DNA of 34,448 nucleotides from Phycisphaerae bacterium. Lineage in GTDB: Bacteria > Planctomycetota > Phycisphaerae > UBA1845. Below are positions 15,756-26,882 of the stretch, one piece after another. Every line of letters begins with the position of its first letter. Within the stretch, counting starts at the first letter, position 1. Under the pieces are notes generated by a model that saw only the letters and a list, made by a program, of their open reading frames with translations, did not search any database and was not told the origin of the DNA. A program made the translations under genes and the position numbers. The stretch covers positions 1-34,448 of the forward strand of contig JAJDEA010000047.1 of NCBI GenBank assembly GCA_029260035.1. The letters are read 5' to 3'.

Positions 15756-16586
15756 CTAAGCGATGAGGTCGACGAGCGACCCAGCGGGGTCCGCGGAATT
15801 AATCGACGGAATTGCGGAAAATGGCTGAGAGGCATTCGCAGCAATCTGCCGTCTGTCACTCTCCTCACCAATCGGATTTACGGAAGATGATACTGTTTCC
15901 ACGCCTTCCGTCGTATCCCCCTCCGAACCGCCTGTTGGATTCGTTTTTCGCTGCTCTGCCAGCTCCGTCCGTGCTTTTTGCTCCGCAGCCGACGCCTGCG
16001 CCGCAACGGCTCGATCCTGGCCTGACGGATTCGCCGGTGCCAGAGCCGCGCGACGAATCTGCTGCATTTTCGCGATCGTCGCCCGCGGGTTACCGCTGAC
16101 TTCAGACGTATCGATACTCACCTCACCGCCCACGGCATACCTTCGCCCATCAGGTCCCGTCTCGAACTCGAAGCTGGCTCCACCCTTGGCGAAACCCCCA
16201 GCGGCCGACTTGTGCGCCTGCTCATGCCTGCGAACTTCCTGATCACGCTGCTTGAGTTTCTCAACGGCTTTTTGCTCTTCCTCAGTCAGCTGCGAAGCGT
16301 CCGGTCCAAGCTGGCCCCCTCCGGACTTCTCGGAAGAATGAGTGCTGTGATCCGTGCTAGAGCCACTTCGCTCCGGTCGATCGACGTTGGCACGCTGCTT
16401 ATCATGCGCGTGCGACTCCGATAGCTCGACGGAGTCAACAGGCTGTGGATACGCATCAGTCTCGCCATGCGACTCAAAGCCATCAGCCCTCTGCGCAGAA
16501 CCGTATTCGGTGCCTTGAGGCCTACCGATTACGTTGTTGCCAAACACGCTCGCCAAAATGGCGTTATGGCTGATGCCCTCAATCAT
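15756..16586 (-). CDS. SprA-related putative metalloprotease (CJM1_0395-like)
   Basis: A 276-residue protein. The first 100 residues are polar and low-complexity, rich in Ser, His and Gln, with no signal peptide. From 100 to 205 it matches the SprA-related family: TEEEQKAVEKLKQRDQEVRR, then HEQAH at 121-125 (an HExxH zinc motif), SAAGG, FEFETGPDGRRYAVGGEVSID and NPRATIAKMQQIRRAALAPA. The last 70 residues are again low-complexity. Family members are predicted zinc proteases, often found in flagellate bacteria, with no settled function. The ATG at 16586 has TAGG about 6 nt upstream. The gene is convergent with rplU and followed upstream by a 341-bp gap. Confidence 0.8.
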   Translation of the reverse strand: MIEGISHNAILASVFGNNVIGRPQGTEYGSAQRADGFESHGETDAYPQPVDSVELSESHAHDKQRANVDRPERSGSSTDHSTHSSEKSGGGQLGPDASQLTEEEQKAVEKLKQRDQEVRRHEQAHKSAAGGFAKGGASFEFETGPDGRRYAVGGEVSIDTSEVSGNPRATIAKMQQIRRAALAPANPSGQDRAVAAQASAAEQKARTELAEQRKTNPTGGSEGDTTEGVETVSSSVNPIGEESDRRQIAANASQPFSAIPSINSADPAGSLVDLIA

Positions 16587-16927
16587 GAAGCCTACACGTC
16601 CCAGGGAGATTGGTATTCGACCGTCTTACACAACACGGCTCGACTAACGTACTATCGAATAGGTTCAGTGACGAAGTAAGTTCCGAATAATCAACTCGGC
16701 ACAGTGGGCGCCAAAGTCCTATAACAATGGCGTTAAACGAAAGTCATATTGTTCTCGTGAATTGAGTCTTACGATCGTTCGCTTATGGGGGCGTGCAGGT
16801 CAATTCCCGAGCGGGAATACGTTGGGTGGGTGGCACTCAATACGCGCCGCACGGGCGCTCAATGCGGGACACACCATGGCACTCTGAGCCCATCGCGATG
16901 TTAATCAGGATCGACCGTGGGTTTGGC
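16587..16927. other. Intergenic stretch, nothing recognised
   Basis: 341 bases between two leftward genes. No open frame with a ribosome binding site, no T-tailed hairpin and no repeat could be supported. Confidence 0.4.
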
Positions 16928-17722
16928 TCAAACTACTAGCCAAGGTGCGCTTCGATTGCTGGTTACAATCCTACAGTCACTGCACCTGTAGTTCCAGAAA
17001 AACGGTGAGTCTAAGCTTGACATTTCCTCTTCGCAAAGAGGGCACGTCGTCGCCGTTGTTGAGGTGCGTAACGGAATATAGAGCCAAGTGTCGATGCCAG
17101 TGTCCGACTGAGTACTCTTGACTATTGAAAGCCCAAGAGTGTTTATTCGGCTCAATGGGTCGTGCCGCTCTCCGTTGGCCCATGCTTCAAGCACTCCGCT
17201 TGCGGACCAACACGCCTCAACACAGAACGACTCTACACAGAAACTCCAAATGTTCGATGCTGTCTTCTGGCTAACTGGTACCCGAAACCGTGCAACCAGC
17301 CCGCCACACTCACAGCAGATTACCGGCGTGATTCCCATGGGCCAATCCGCTTCCGCGCAGAGGACTAAGCCGCTCCATTTGCTGTGGTTGCAATAATGCA
17401 AGTCTTGCGTTTGAGATAAGTCGAACACTTGCACGTCGACGTCATCGGCCAGCCGCATGACATCTTCTCGTTTTTGAATGAGTCGCCTGCAAGTCTCCTT
17501 GCTCTCTCCTACTAGCCCGGTATCCGAGGGCGGAAAGTCTCCTTGTGCAAGTACGCCACCAGCCGAAATGCGCCCTGTTTCCAAAGACTCGATGCGCATG
17601 TCATCTCTGCGACCCAGGAGCCCTTTTGACACCATGAACGCCTGGTAATCGTGAATCGACTCGCGCAGCGTATCCATATGGTTGGACGACGCGCTGAAGT
17701 TTTCAATAATGTACTTCAACAT
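16928..17722 (-). CDS. DUF2310-like Zn-ribbon protein, immunity-cluster member
   Basis: A 264-residue soluble protein with several metal-binding cysteine pairs: HYCNH near 109-113, CCECGG at 136-141 and a C-terminal zinc ribbon with C227-PL-C230 and C247-SD-C250. The layout (LHYCNHSKWSGLVL, then PVICCECGGLV, then CPLC) recalls the DUF2310 family, described as Zn-ribbon proteins that may bind nucleic acid; I am moderately sure of this. It is the last of three leftward genes with a SMI1/KNR4 protein, a setting typical of polymorphic-toxin immunity arrays. The ATG at 17722 has only a weak ribosome binding site. A role in immunity is inferred from neighbours. Confidence 0.65.
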   Translation of the reverse strand: MLKYIIENFSASSNHMDTLRESIHDYQAFMVSKGLLGRRDDMRIESLETGRISAGGVLAQGDFPPSDTGLVGESKETCRRLIQKREDVMRLADDVDVQVFDLSQTQDLHYCNHSKWSGLVLCAEADWPMGITPVICCECGGLVARFRVPVSQKTASNIWSFCVESFCVEACWSASGVLEAWANGERHDPLSRINTLGLSIVKSTQSDTGIDTWLYIPLRTSTTATTCPLCEEEMSSLDSPFFWNYRCSDCRIVTSNRSAPWLVV

Positions 17723-17776
17723 GGATGAAACCCAAATGGCTGATTCACCGCAAACGTTCGTACTACAGTATGTACG

Positions 17777-18148
17777 CTAGAGAATGAAATAGATTGGAAC
17801 ATCGTTCTTGTTCGCGACATCGCAAAGTGACATCACCTCACGCAGGAATCTAGACCGGACGGAGTTCTCTTTCTCCTTTCTTGCGAATAAGATCAAGACT
17901 TCCTTGAGTGCCGGCACAAGTTGCGGGGCGATTGGGTCTTCTTCGTAATCATCCAGGCAAGAACCGATACGTTGATTGACTGAATCGAAGAGTCCACTGC
18001 CCCAAAGATCTTCAAATTCCTGTTGGCTGGCGATTTCAATCGCCTCTACTCGTGTCGTCTTTTCGACATCATTACGCGATAGCCGATCAACTGCATCGCG
18101 GTCCAGCGGCACAACGACCCCTCGTCGATAGAGCATCGAATTCTGCAT
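17777..18148 (-). CDS. Unknown 123-residue protein, possible immunity protein
   Basis: I do not recognise this family. It is a small, soluble, acidic alpha/beta-looking protein (RGVVVPLDRDAVDRLSR, LDDYEEDPIAPQLVPALKEV, ending VPIYFIL). It starts 12 bp after the SMI1/KNR4 stop and is followed 54 bp later by the DUF2310-like gene, so all three are probably cotranscribed. GGGAAGACC precedes the ATG at 18148. Size, acidity and location suit an immunity protein against a contact-dependent or Rhs-type toxin, but no toxin is visible nearby. Confidence 0.7.
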   Translation of the reverse strand: MQNSMLYRRGVVVPLDRDAVDRLSRNDVEKTTRVEAIEIASQQEFEDLWGSGLFDSVNQRIGSCLDDYEEDPIAPQLVPALKEVLILFARKEKENSVRSRFLREVMSLCDVANKNDVPIYFIL

Positions 18149-18160
18149 TGGTCTTCCCGA

Positions 18161-18586
18161 TTAGCCATTCGTTTCCGAATTCAATCTTGCCAGATACTCA
18201 ATGAACTCAGCAAATGATTTACCGCAGGGCCACAGATCATCCAGGCTCATACTCACAAACGGAACACTTACAATTGGCATGCCGTCCTGCCGAGTATCAA
18301 AAGCAAACCCTTCGCCTCCTCCGTCTGATCCGAAGAGAAGAAGTCCCGGCGCGAAATCGCCCACTTTATAATCTTGATTTCGTTCGACAATATCCTGTAC
18401 CGGCCACAACATGACGTAACCACCGTCGCCTACAAAACCCTCTGCACCGTTCGATACTTGCATGAAATCCAAGTATTCATTAGGCACGCTCAACCCCAAA
18501 GCTCGAAGAAAATCGGCAATCGCCTCCTTCGACGCTCCTGGGTTTTTACGCAGCGATTCTGTCAGGATGTTGGTCCTACTGCTCAT
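18161..18586 (-). CDS. SMI1/KNR4 (SUKH) family protein
   Basis: A 141-residue single-domain protein of the SUKH superfamily. Diagnostic parts are an N-terminal helix region (ASKEAIADFLRALGLSVPNE), YLDFMQVSNGAEGFV, YVMLWPVQDIVERN, then LLLFGSDGGGEGFAFDTR, and the C-terminal SFAEFIEYL. Bacterial members are widely found as immunity proteins in polymorphic-toxin loci. It heads a leftward three-gene set. AAGG lies 7 nt before the ATG at 18586. No cognate nuclease or other toxin is in the window, so it may be an orphan immunity gene guarding against kin. Confidence 0.9.
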   Translation of the reverse strand: MSSRTNILTESLRKNPGASKEAIADFLRALGLSVPNEYLDFMQVSNGAEGFVGDGGYVMLWPVQDIVERNQDYKVGDFAPGLLLFGSDGGGEGFAFDTRQDGMPIVSVPFVSMSLDDLWPCGKSFAEFIEYLARLNSETNG

Positions 18587-18660
18587 TGTTAGCCTTGTAG
18601 ATCATCGCCAGCCCGACCCGGGAACATCTACGAATACAGTTCCCCGCCGGCTGTCTTCCA

Positions 18661-19158
18661 TCAAGGCTCGACGGGCGTGCGATCCTGCTCTCCCAGCTTC
18701 TTCAGAATCTCGCGTAGATTCCATCGGACAGGCCCCCTGATTCGGCAGAGCTCCATTGAGCCATCCCGCCTGGGGACATCGGCGAAAGATATAGCTCGCA
18801 GTTTGAAAACCAACTTTCCGTTCTGAGAAAAGTCAACGAAGCCTTTCGAGTGCCACTTTCGTCTGGCCTCCCTCTGATTCGATAATGTCCTGAAGTTGCC
18901 ATCCATACTTTGCATGATCGAATCGTATGTAGGTGTCCCGGGCTTGATTTCCAAATCGGTAGTTTCTGGATCGCGCCACGACAGAATCACCGGCTGTGTT
19001 TGATCGAACAGAGCGAGCAGCGAATAATCCTTATCTCGATACTCGGCATTTCGATAGGCGAAGTAATCGTAGCAACGCAGATATACGAATATCAAGACTA
19101 TCCCGATGAGAATCGAGTACAGATACCAAGGAGAAATCTTCGTCGATTTTATCTCCAT
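18661..19158 (-). CDS. Single-pass membrane protein of unknown function
   Basis: A 165-residue protein with one N-terminal transmembrane segment (residues 11-29, WYLYSILIGIVLIFVYLR) and an outside domain of about 130 residues containing VILSWRDPETTDLEI and FRTLSNQREARRKWHSKGF. I do not recognise the family. The ATG at 19158 is chosen because GAGGGG lies about 10 nt upstream; a longer frame to 19272 would overlap thiC. It begins 34 bp after the thiC stop, so it may be read through from thiC, and it lies 74 bp before the SMI1/KNR4 gene in the same direction. It could be a further member of the immunity-like set. Confidence 0.65.
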   Translation of the reverse strand: MEIKSTKISPWYLYSILIGIVLIFVYLRCYDYFAYRNAEYRDKDYSLLALFDQTQPVILSWRDPETTDLEIKPGTPTYDSIMQSMDGNFRTLSNQREARRKWHSKGFVDFSQNGKLVFKLRAISFADVPRRDGSMELCRIRGPVRWNLREILKKLGEQDRTPVEP

Positions 19159-19192
19159 GATGAAAAACCCCTCACAAATGGCGCCAGACCGA

Positions 19193-21262
<2,070 letters not shown>

Positions 21263-21276
21263 TCACGCACTGGCGT

Positions 21277-21609
21277 TCAGGCGGCTTCCCTCCGAAGGTT
21301 TTTGCCGAAGCTCGCATTCTCTCGATACGCAAAGTCCCGATCATGTTCAAACACCGTGTTTGCCGCTCGGTTACCCGGACGCAACTGGAGCAAGCTCTTT
21401 CTAACGGTTACGTCCGAAAACGTGCTTCTTTCATGAATACCCGCGATTTGCCGCAGCGATTCGTCGTTCCAGCCTACCACAGCGTTTCCGCGTTTGTATC
21501 TATGCACGCCGTCTGCGTCAATGGTTATTGGCCGTTCCCCGGCCGCCCGATTCCAGAACACCCTTTTTGAGAAAATCTGAAAAATGAAAAGAACAAGCAA
21601 GAGCGGCAT
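21277..21609 (-). CDS. Possible small membrane-anchored PH-like protein
   Basis: A 110-residue frame starting at an ATG with GGAG 5 nt upstream. Residues 2-13 are hydrophobic (PLLLVLFIFQIF), then ITIDADGVHRYKRGNAVVGWNDESLRQI resembles the first strands of small bacterial PH-like domains; the key stretch is residues 28-53. After that the sequence becomes arginine-rich and less protein-like, so the 3' half may be decayed. It lies 95 bp upstream of thiC on the same strand and is divergent from the HDOD gene. Coding status is uncertain. Confidence 0.4.
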   Translation of the reverse strand: MPLLLVLFIFQIFSKRVFWNRAAGERPITIDADGVHRYKRGNAVVGWNDESLRQIAGIHERSTFSDVTVRKSLLQLRPGNRAANTVFEHDRDFAYRENASFGKNLRREAA

Positions 21610-21824
21610 GTCTCCACTTATTCCGGGCGAAATGGTAACCGATGAACAATGACGTGCGCGGTTCACGGCTAGCTCAGCCCAAGCCGTGCAATGGATGATA
21701 TGAACTGTTCGCAGTCGCTCAGATCTGTAAGGCACAAGTTTTTTTGTAGCGTTCGACTTGGGACTACCCCACCGATCGTATCGAAGCAGCGATACATCAA
21801 GGACGCGATAGGAGATGACCGGTT

Positions 21825-22751
21825 ATGAATTCAACCGTCCTGGAAGCGATCAAGAAATCCGCAGCAGTGCCTTCGGTCCCACAAGTGGTGACGAGGTTTC
21901 TCGAAGTCATGCAGGACCCGAACTTCGCCTATGAAAACCTCGTGAAAGCGCTTTCAGCAGACGCCGGAACGGTGAGTGAAATCCTTCGACTGGTCAATTC
22001 CGCCCTCTTTGGCGTGCGAAACAAGATCGTTTCGTTGCGCCAAGCGCTAACACTGCTTGGGCCGAAACGAACACGGTCTTTGTTGCTCGGTCGTTTTCTT
22101 GTGGACCGCATGTCCAGCAAGCAGGTCGACTCCATCGACATGAGTTACTTTTGGCGGAGGTCGCTTGCGTCGTCTGTTATTGCCTCTCGGTTCGCGGAGA
22201 AGGTGCTACCGAAATACCGGGATGAAACATTCATAAGTGCCCTGCTCGCTGATATTGGCCTGCCGATTCTCGCTGACGCCTTGCCGAACGCGTACGGCAA
22301 GATTTGTAAACGCTATTGCCCGCAAGGCAAGCCGTTTACAGCAGAGGAAGAAATCGAAGTTGCCGAAGTCGCGCACGGCCAGGTATCCGCCATGATTCTG
22401 AAGTATTGGTCGCTGCCGGAAATAGTCGCCAACGCGGTCAATCTTCACCAATCAATGAACCCCGGCACGGGGGATGCAGAATCGGTCGCCAGAATCCTCA
22501 ACGCTTCGGACTCGATCGCGCGCATGCTCTGCGAGGTTCCGGACCAGGAAGAACTCATCCGGGTATGCACGGATGCGACCGCATTTGCCGGTCTCAACAT
22601 CGACACCCTTGTAGATCTCCTTCCCTCGATTGAAAGCGATATCGAGGAATTGGCAGAGGTTCTCAGAATCGACGTCGTGCCAAGCAGTGTCTACGCAATC
22701 ATAGCAAAAACCATCCAGGAGAAGCTAACCGTCGGAGCCGAGTCGGCTTAG
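21825..22751 (+). CDS. HDOD domain protein
   Basis: A 308-residue single-domain HDOD protein. Typical features are VPSVPQVVTRFLEVMQDPN, LSADAGTVSEILRLVNSALFG, the SLRQALTLLGPKRTRSLLL helix, FISALLADIGLPILAD and HGQVSAMILKYWSLPEIVAN with AVNLHQ. HDOD domains are degenerate relatives of HD phosphohydrolases and usually serve as signalling scaffolds rather than enzymes; here the metal-binding HD pair is absent (LLADIG in place of LLHDIG). A link to motility or cyclic-di-GMP signalling is common in the family and the flagellin gene lies downstream, but 831 bp away. The ATG at 21825 has AGGAG about 9 nt upstream. Confidence 0.92.
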   Translation: MNSTVLEAIKKSAAVPSVPQVVTRFLEVMQDPNFAYENLVKALSADAGTVSEILRLVNSALFGVRNKIVSLRQALTLLGPKRTRSLLLGRFLVDRMSSKQVDSIDMSYFWRRSLASSVIASRFAEKVLPKYRDETFISALLADIGLPILADALPNAYGKICKRYCPQGKPFTAEEEIEVAEVAHGQVSAMILKYWSLPEIVANAVNLHQSMNPGTGDAESVARILNASDSIARMLCEVPDQEELIRVCTDATAFAGLNIDTLVDLLPSIESDIEELAEVLRIDVVPSSVYAIIAKTIQEKLTVGAESA

Positions 22752-23582
22752 ATGGAATGCGCTTATTGATCGCGGGCCTTCTCAAGTCTCTCGCGAGAGG
22801 CGTGCTCCGGAAAGGCCAGAACTTCTCTCTATTGCCCTTCTCGGATCGGCTGAGCGGAATTGCTATTCGCCTCAATGGGCTGAAATTGGTATCGGCCTTC
22901 CCCCGTGCAGCAAGAATAGACACCGGTCAGATGGCACATAGCCGCCCTCCCTGCTCTCCCCCATTCTTCTCAATGCCAACTTGCTGATTGATCGCAGCTA
23001 CTGCCCCTTTGATACAGTTGATCGTACATACGGACGATCCCAACACTCGGAATACGGCTTTCGGCGTAATCGCCGACGTTCGCTCGCCAGATTTGGGCGT
23101 TTTTTTTTTACGAGACCATGTCGGAAAGCTCGAATCCTGGTGTCCAATAAGATCACCAGCAACTCGTTCTCGCAGACGGTTCCGTCAATTATCGGAATGT
23201 AGTACCAGGAGCGGTCTACACGCCAAATGAACGACACATTCATCGTAACATCAAATGTACTAAAGGCCGTTTATCGGCAAGTCGATGGTTGGGGAGCATC
23301 GCGACTTATAAGGGGTGGTTGGCGCAGTGTTTCACCCGCTTAGTGAATAGCGAAAGAGTAAGCTTGAACTAAGCAGCCTCTATTGGGTGCGAACAATAGG
23401 ATATGCCGGGAAAGCCGTTATCCTGGCATTTTGGCTAGAAAAGAAGATTTGGACCACGAAACGAGCCCGTTGCCGACTTACTCTCGGCAACACAGTTCTG
23501 CGAGGCCATTCGCGGGGTAGCCTGAAAGGGCTATTCCAATCAGTAGCGAAACCCCGTAGCACTTTTGGAGGCACGGACCACG
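22752..23582. other. Long intergenic region before flagellin
   Basis: 831 bases without a supportable gene; short frames on both strands lack ribosome binding sites. Visible structures are a hairpin TCGGCG-TAAT-CGCCGA at 23061-23076, a weak stem (CGCTC 23081-23085 with GGGCG 23095-23099) leading into ten T residues at 23100-23109, which may be a terminator, and the inverted repeat at 23469-23491. I looked for sigma-28 and sigma-54 promoter motifs upstream of the flagellin and found no clear match. Confidence 0.4.
23469..23491 (+). repeat. 8-bp inverted repeat in the flagellin leader region
   Basis: GTTGCCGA at 23469-23476 and TCGGCAAC at 23484-23491 form a perfect 8-bp stem around a 7-nt loop, with no T run after it. 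It lies about 90 nt before the flagellin ATG and may be an operator or an mRNA leader hairpin. Confidence 0.4.
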
Positions 23583-25094
23583 ATGACTCGGATCAACACT
23601 AACGTACAGTCTCTCATCGCTCGGCGAGCCTTGGCCATCAACAACAACTCGCTTGGCGAATCTCTCGTCAGGCTGAGCACCGGCCTTCGCATTAACAGCG
23701 GACGAGACGACCCCGCAGGTCTCATCGCATCGGAGACACTCCGATCAAGCATTCGAGCCATCTCGACGGCAGTCGATAACGCAACCCGCGCCGATACGAT
23801 TGTCGCAGTTGCAGAAGGCGGGCTCCAGGAAGTCAGTTCTCTATTGCTCGATTTGGAAGGCCTGATCGACCAATCGGCGAACCAGGCAGGTGTAACTGAC
23901 GAAGAGGTGGCAGCCAACCAGTTGCAAATCGATTCGATTCTCGCTTCGATCAACAGACTCTCTGAGCAGACCGCATTCGGCGACAAGAAACTGCTGAACG
24001 GAAGCTTGGATTTCACAACCTCCGGCGTAAACATCAACGAACCTACCGGGGCAGCGCAGAATCATTTGTCATCCGTTCAGATTAACGGTGCGAAAATTGC
24101 CTCAGGCGCATTCAGGCAAGTCACCGTGACGCGCGTCACAGCTTCTCAACGTGCACTGGTCAGCGCCGTTCTTGGTGGTACGACAGCAACATCCACTACC
24201 GTCCGAGATGGTACACTTGGCAGCACAACAACAATCCAGATTCGCGGGCGATACGGCAGCGAAATCCTGAGTTTTGCATCGGGAACATCTGCAGCCAACA
24301 TCGCGACCGCCGTCAACGACCGATCGTCGCTGACAGGAGTACAAGCTTCGGCCTATCTTGGTACAACCGGTGGAGGAACTCCATCGCTCAGCCTATCCAG
24401 CACGGACTTTGGATCGGATGGTTTTGTCACAGTCACTGTGCTGCAAAACGAAGGAAAGACAGCTGGCGACGCAATCGGTACCGACGTAGTCCGCAAGGAT
24501 GGCACCAACGGGACATTCACCATTAACGGCACCAACGGAATCATCAAAGGGCTTGATGCCTCCGTTAGGGCGGGCGACCTGTCTCTCGACCTTTCTTTCT
24601 CACAGGCGTTTGGCGATGGCACCAGTACCGCTTCGTCAACAAGTTTTGAGATTACCGGTGGTGGAGCTGTATTCGCAATCGCACCAACGGTGGGCTTGTC
24701 TGGCCAGGAATCCATCGGCCTTGCCGAAGTTTCGACTGCCAAGCTGGGCACCTCGACGTCACAAGTCTTGGCGACACTTGGCTCCGGACTTACGAACGAT
24801 CTTTCAAGCAAGAACTTTACCACGGCCCAACGAATTGTTCGCGGTGCGATCAACCGTATCGCAACCTTGCGAGGGCGACTTGGCGGATTCCAAAAGGATA
24901 CACTGCAAACGACAATCAACTCGTTGCAGGTAGCCAAAGAGAATATCACCGCAGCTGAAAGCGCCATTCGTGACGCTGACTTTGCTCAGGAAACATCGGC
25001 GCTCACAAGAGCACAGATTCTCGTCAACTCATCGACTTCCGTTCTGCAATTGGCCAACGCGGCTCCGCAAAATGCCTTAGCACTGCTCGGATAA
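23583..25094 (+). CDS. fliC: Flagellin
   Basis: A 503-residue flagellin, the filament subunit. The conserved D0/D1 N-terminus (MTRINTNVQSLIARRAL, then LSTGLRINSGRDDPAGLIAS) and C-terminus (ADFAQETSALTRAQILVNSS, then LQLANAAPQNALALLG) are both intact. The middle 170-430 region is variable, rich in Thr, Ser and Gly, with a flagellin hook IN-like pattern, and forms the surface domains. The ATG at 23583 follows GGAGG with a 12-nt spacer; a second GGA (CGGAC) lies between the two. GGA pairs like this are where CsrA binds in other flagellin leaders. It is a single gene with a strong terminator. The symbol is by role; copy number in the genome is unknown. Confidence 0.96.
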   Translation: MTRINTNVQSLIARRALAINNNSLGESLVRLSTGLRINSGRDDPAGLIASETLRSSIRAISTAVDNATRADTIVAVAEGGLQEVSSLLLDLEGLIDQSANQAGVTDEEVAANQLQIDSILASINRLSEQTAFGDKKLLNGSLDFTTSGVNINEPTGAAQNHLSSVQINGAKIASGAFRQVTVTRVTASQRALVSAVLGGTTATSTTVRDGTLGSTTTIQIRGRYGSEILSFASGTSAANIATAVNDRSSLTGVQASAYLGTTGGGTPSLSLSSTDFGSDGFVTVTVLQNEGKTAGDAIGTDVVRKDGTNGTFTINGTNGIIKGLDASVRAGDLSLDLSFSQAFGDGTSTASSTSFEITGGGAVFAIAPTVGLSGQESIGLAEVSTAKLGTSTSQVLATLGSGLTNDLSSKNFTTAQRIVRGAINRIATLRGRLGGFQKDTLQTTINSLQVAKENITAAESAIRDADFAQETSALTRAQILVNSSTSVLQLANAAPQNALALLG

Positions 25095-25128
25095 CCTTTG
25101 GGCCTCAGCAGTAGAAAAAATCTTACCT

Positions 25129-25172
25129 CGACCGGCGACGGGATTCGAAATCCTTCGCCGGTCGTTCTTTTT
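25129..25172 (+). terminator. Rho-independent terminator of flagellin
   Basis: A 10-bp perfect stem (CGACCGGCGA at 25129-25138 with TCGCCGGTCG at 25155-25164), an inner 5-bp GGATT/AATCC helix and the run TTCTTTTT at 25165-25172. It lies 35 nt past the flagellin stop. Confidence 0.9.
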
Positions 25173-25529
25173 GCGCATATCTTGGGAGCAAGCCACAAGC
25201 GCTCTCAAGATTAGCGTCTTGGCTGGCCTGGAAAAGCGCTCCGCATCCTTGATGCTTGTGCCGGTTGATTTCGACCCTGCGAGACAATGGGGCTTCTCTG
25301 AGCAGCAGATGCGTCGACTATTCAAAGTGATGAGTTGGTACCAGGAGATCGGTTCTTACCTGGAGTATCGATTTTTGATGAAACCGAAAGCGCGCGGGGT
25401 TAGCGAAGAGCGGATCCTGCGGTGGACCATCCTGATCAAGGCCCACCAGCCAACTCATAAGCAAACTGCGTCCCCCGATGCGACGTCTTGATTGCAGCAC
25501 TTGCGACCGACCATAGAAACCCTACTCGC
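25173..25529. other. Convergent intergenic stretch
   Basis: 357 bases between the flagellin terminator and the stop of the convergent PPIase gene. A plus-strand frame of 106 codons (25171-25491) begins inside the T run of the terminator at TTG, with an inner ATG at 25252, but neither has a ribosome binding site. I leave it uncalled, although the part reading WGFSEQQMRRLFKVMSWYQE looks somewhat protein-like. Confidence 0.35.
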
Positions 25530-26615
25530 TCACGGAGCTGGTTCGGGCTTTTTTGATTCAGGATAAGTAATCGTAGCTGCTTTCTTGAGTTCTACCACAT
25601 GACTTTGCTTTAACTCACCGATCTTCGTTGCCTTAAGCTGCTCCCGAATTGCATCCGAAGTATCCTCAAGCGGAACAACAACAGCTTCTTTCTTGTCAGT
25701 CACCTTGATAATGTGATACCCAAACCGGGTCTCCACGACGTCACTAATCTCAGACGTCTTGAGAGCAAAGGCGGCGGCGGCGAAAGGCTCCACCATTGCG
25801 CCTTTGCGCGGAAAGAACCCGAGATCGCCACCCTTCGACCGCGAAGGACAAGTTGAATGTTCAGCGGCCAACGCGGCAAAATCCGCGTCTGGTTTTCTGG
25901 CTTCGACTAGAATCGTCTCCAAGTTCTTTCGAGCGGCGTCCTTTTCTTCCTGTGGCGTTTTTTCGTCCGCGCGAATCAATATGTGACTTGCCTGAACCGT
26001 TGCGGGTTTTGAGTATTCACGTTCCAGACGTTCCTCATAGTGTGCTTTGACAGCCTCAACTGTGACAGCCGTTTCCTTTGGGTATCTTTTCTCCAGCAGC
26101 TTCGTATGAATGACTGATTGCTTGAGGTTCGGATCTGCCGCCCGCGTTGCCAAGAACTCCTCAAGCGATTTCCCTAATTGGCCCTTGAGTTGAACTTCAA
26201 ATTCCTCGCGCGTGGAGCCGGTGCGCGACAGATGAGACTGGAGCATTTTTTCGACCTCTCCTACCAAGTCAGCATCTGTCACTTTGATCTGCGCCTTCGT
26301 GGCGTCTTCATCGAGCAACCAAAGGCCAACCAACGACTCCAGCACTTGCGGTGCAAGTCGAGTACGCATCTGTGCAAGTTGCTCAGGTGGCACCGGTCGC
26401 CCCCGAGCCTGCTGATTCACGATAACATCACACTTTTTGTCGACCTCGCTCTTCATAATCTTGTGGCCGTTGACGGTAACTTCAATGCTGTCCGCTGGCG
26501 CTGCCTTCTCTTGCTCGGCAGGTTGAGGCGTGGGTGGCGATGACTGACCCTGCGTCGCGGTTGTCCAAAGTGCAACCATGGTCACGCCGGTTATCATCAT
26601 TCTACAAAACGTCAT
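25530..26615 (-). CDS. Exported parvulin-type peptidyl-prolyl isomerase (SurA/PrsA-like)
   Basis: A 361-residue chaperone-isomerase. A signal peptide (TFCRMMITGVTMVALWTTAT) is followed by a Pro/Gln-rich linker (25-42) and an N-terminal SurA-like helical chaperone domain (45-175, VTVNGHKIMKSEVDKK). The rotamase domain spans 208-308: QASHILIRADEKT, CPSRSKGGDLGFFPRKGAMV and FGYHIIKVTDKKE, with the family's key residues kept. It would assist folding of exported proteins in the periplasm. AAAGGAC lies about 11 nt before the ATG. Single gene, convergent with flagellin; the 267 bp upstream hold no other gene. Confidence 0.92.
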   Translation of the reverse strand: MTFCRMMITGVTMVALWTTATQGQSSPPTPQPAEQEKAAPADSIEVTVNGHKIMKSEVDKKCDVIVNQQARGRPVPPEQLAQMRTRLAPQVLESLVGLWLLDEDATKAQIKVTDADLVGEVEKMLQSHLSRTGSTREEFEVQLKGQLGKSLEEFLATRAADPNLKQSVIHTKLLEKRYPKETAVTVEAVKAHYEERLEREYSKPATVQASHILIRADEKTPQEEKDAARKNLETILVEARKPDADFAALAAEHSTCPSRSKGGDLGFFPRKGAMVEPFAAAAFALKTSEISDVVETRFGYHIIKVTDKKEAVVVPLEDTSDAIREQLKATKIGELKQSHVVELKKAATITYPESKKPEPAP

Positions 26616-26882
26616 TGTTAGCTTGTCCTTTCATCTGCGCCATAAGCTATTTGTATTGGCAGACCTTGAATTCCCCTCGGCCCATCCGCAGGCTTTTCAC
26701 TTATTCTTAAGATACCCCAATGACTCCGCGCGTGCCAGCCGAGACGCATGCAGCACCGCCTGCCGCAATCGAGGGTCTCACGAACTCACAGAGTTTTCCA
26801 CATCAGGGCAGGATTGAACCAGCCGTACCCTTCGCTTATCAGTTTGCAGCTCCGTTGTTCCCAGACACTCGATCCGCTTTAA

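Noticed and set aside
25171..25491. 106-codon frame after flagellin
   Set aside because: Starts at TTG inside the terminator T run with no ribosome binding site; not recognised.
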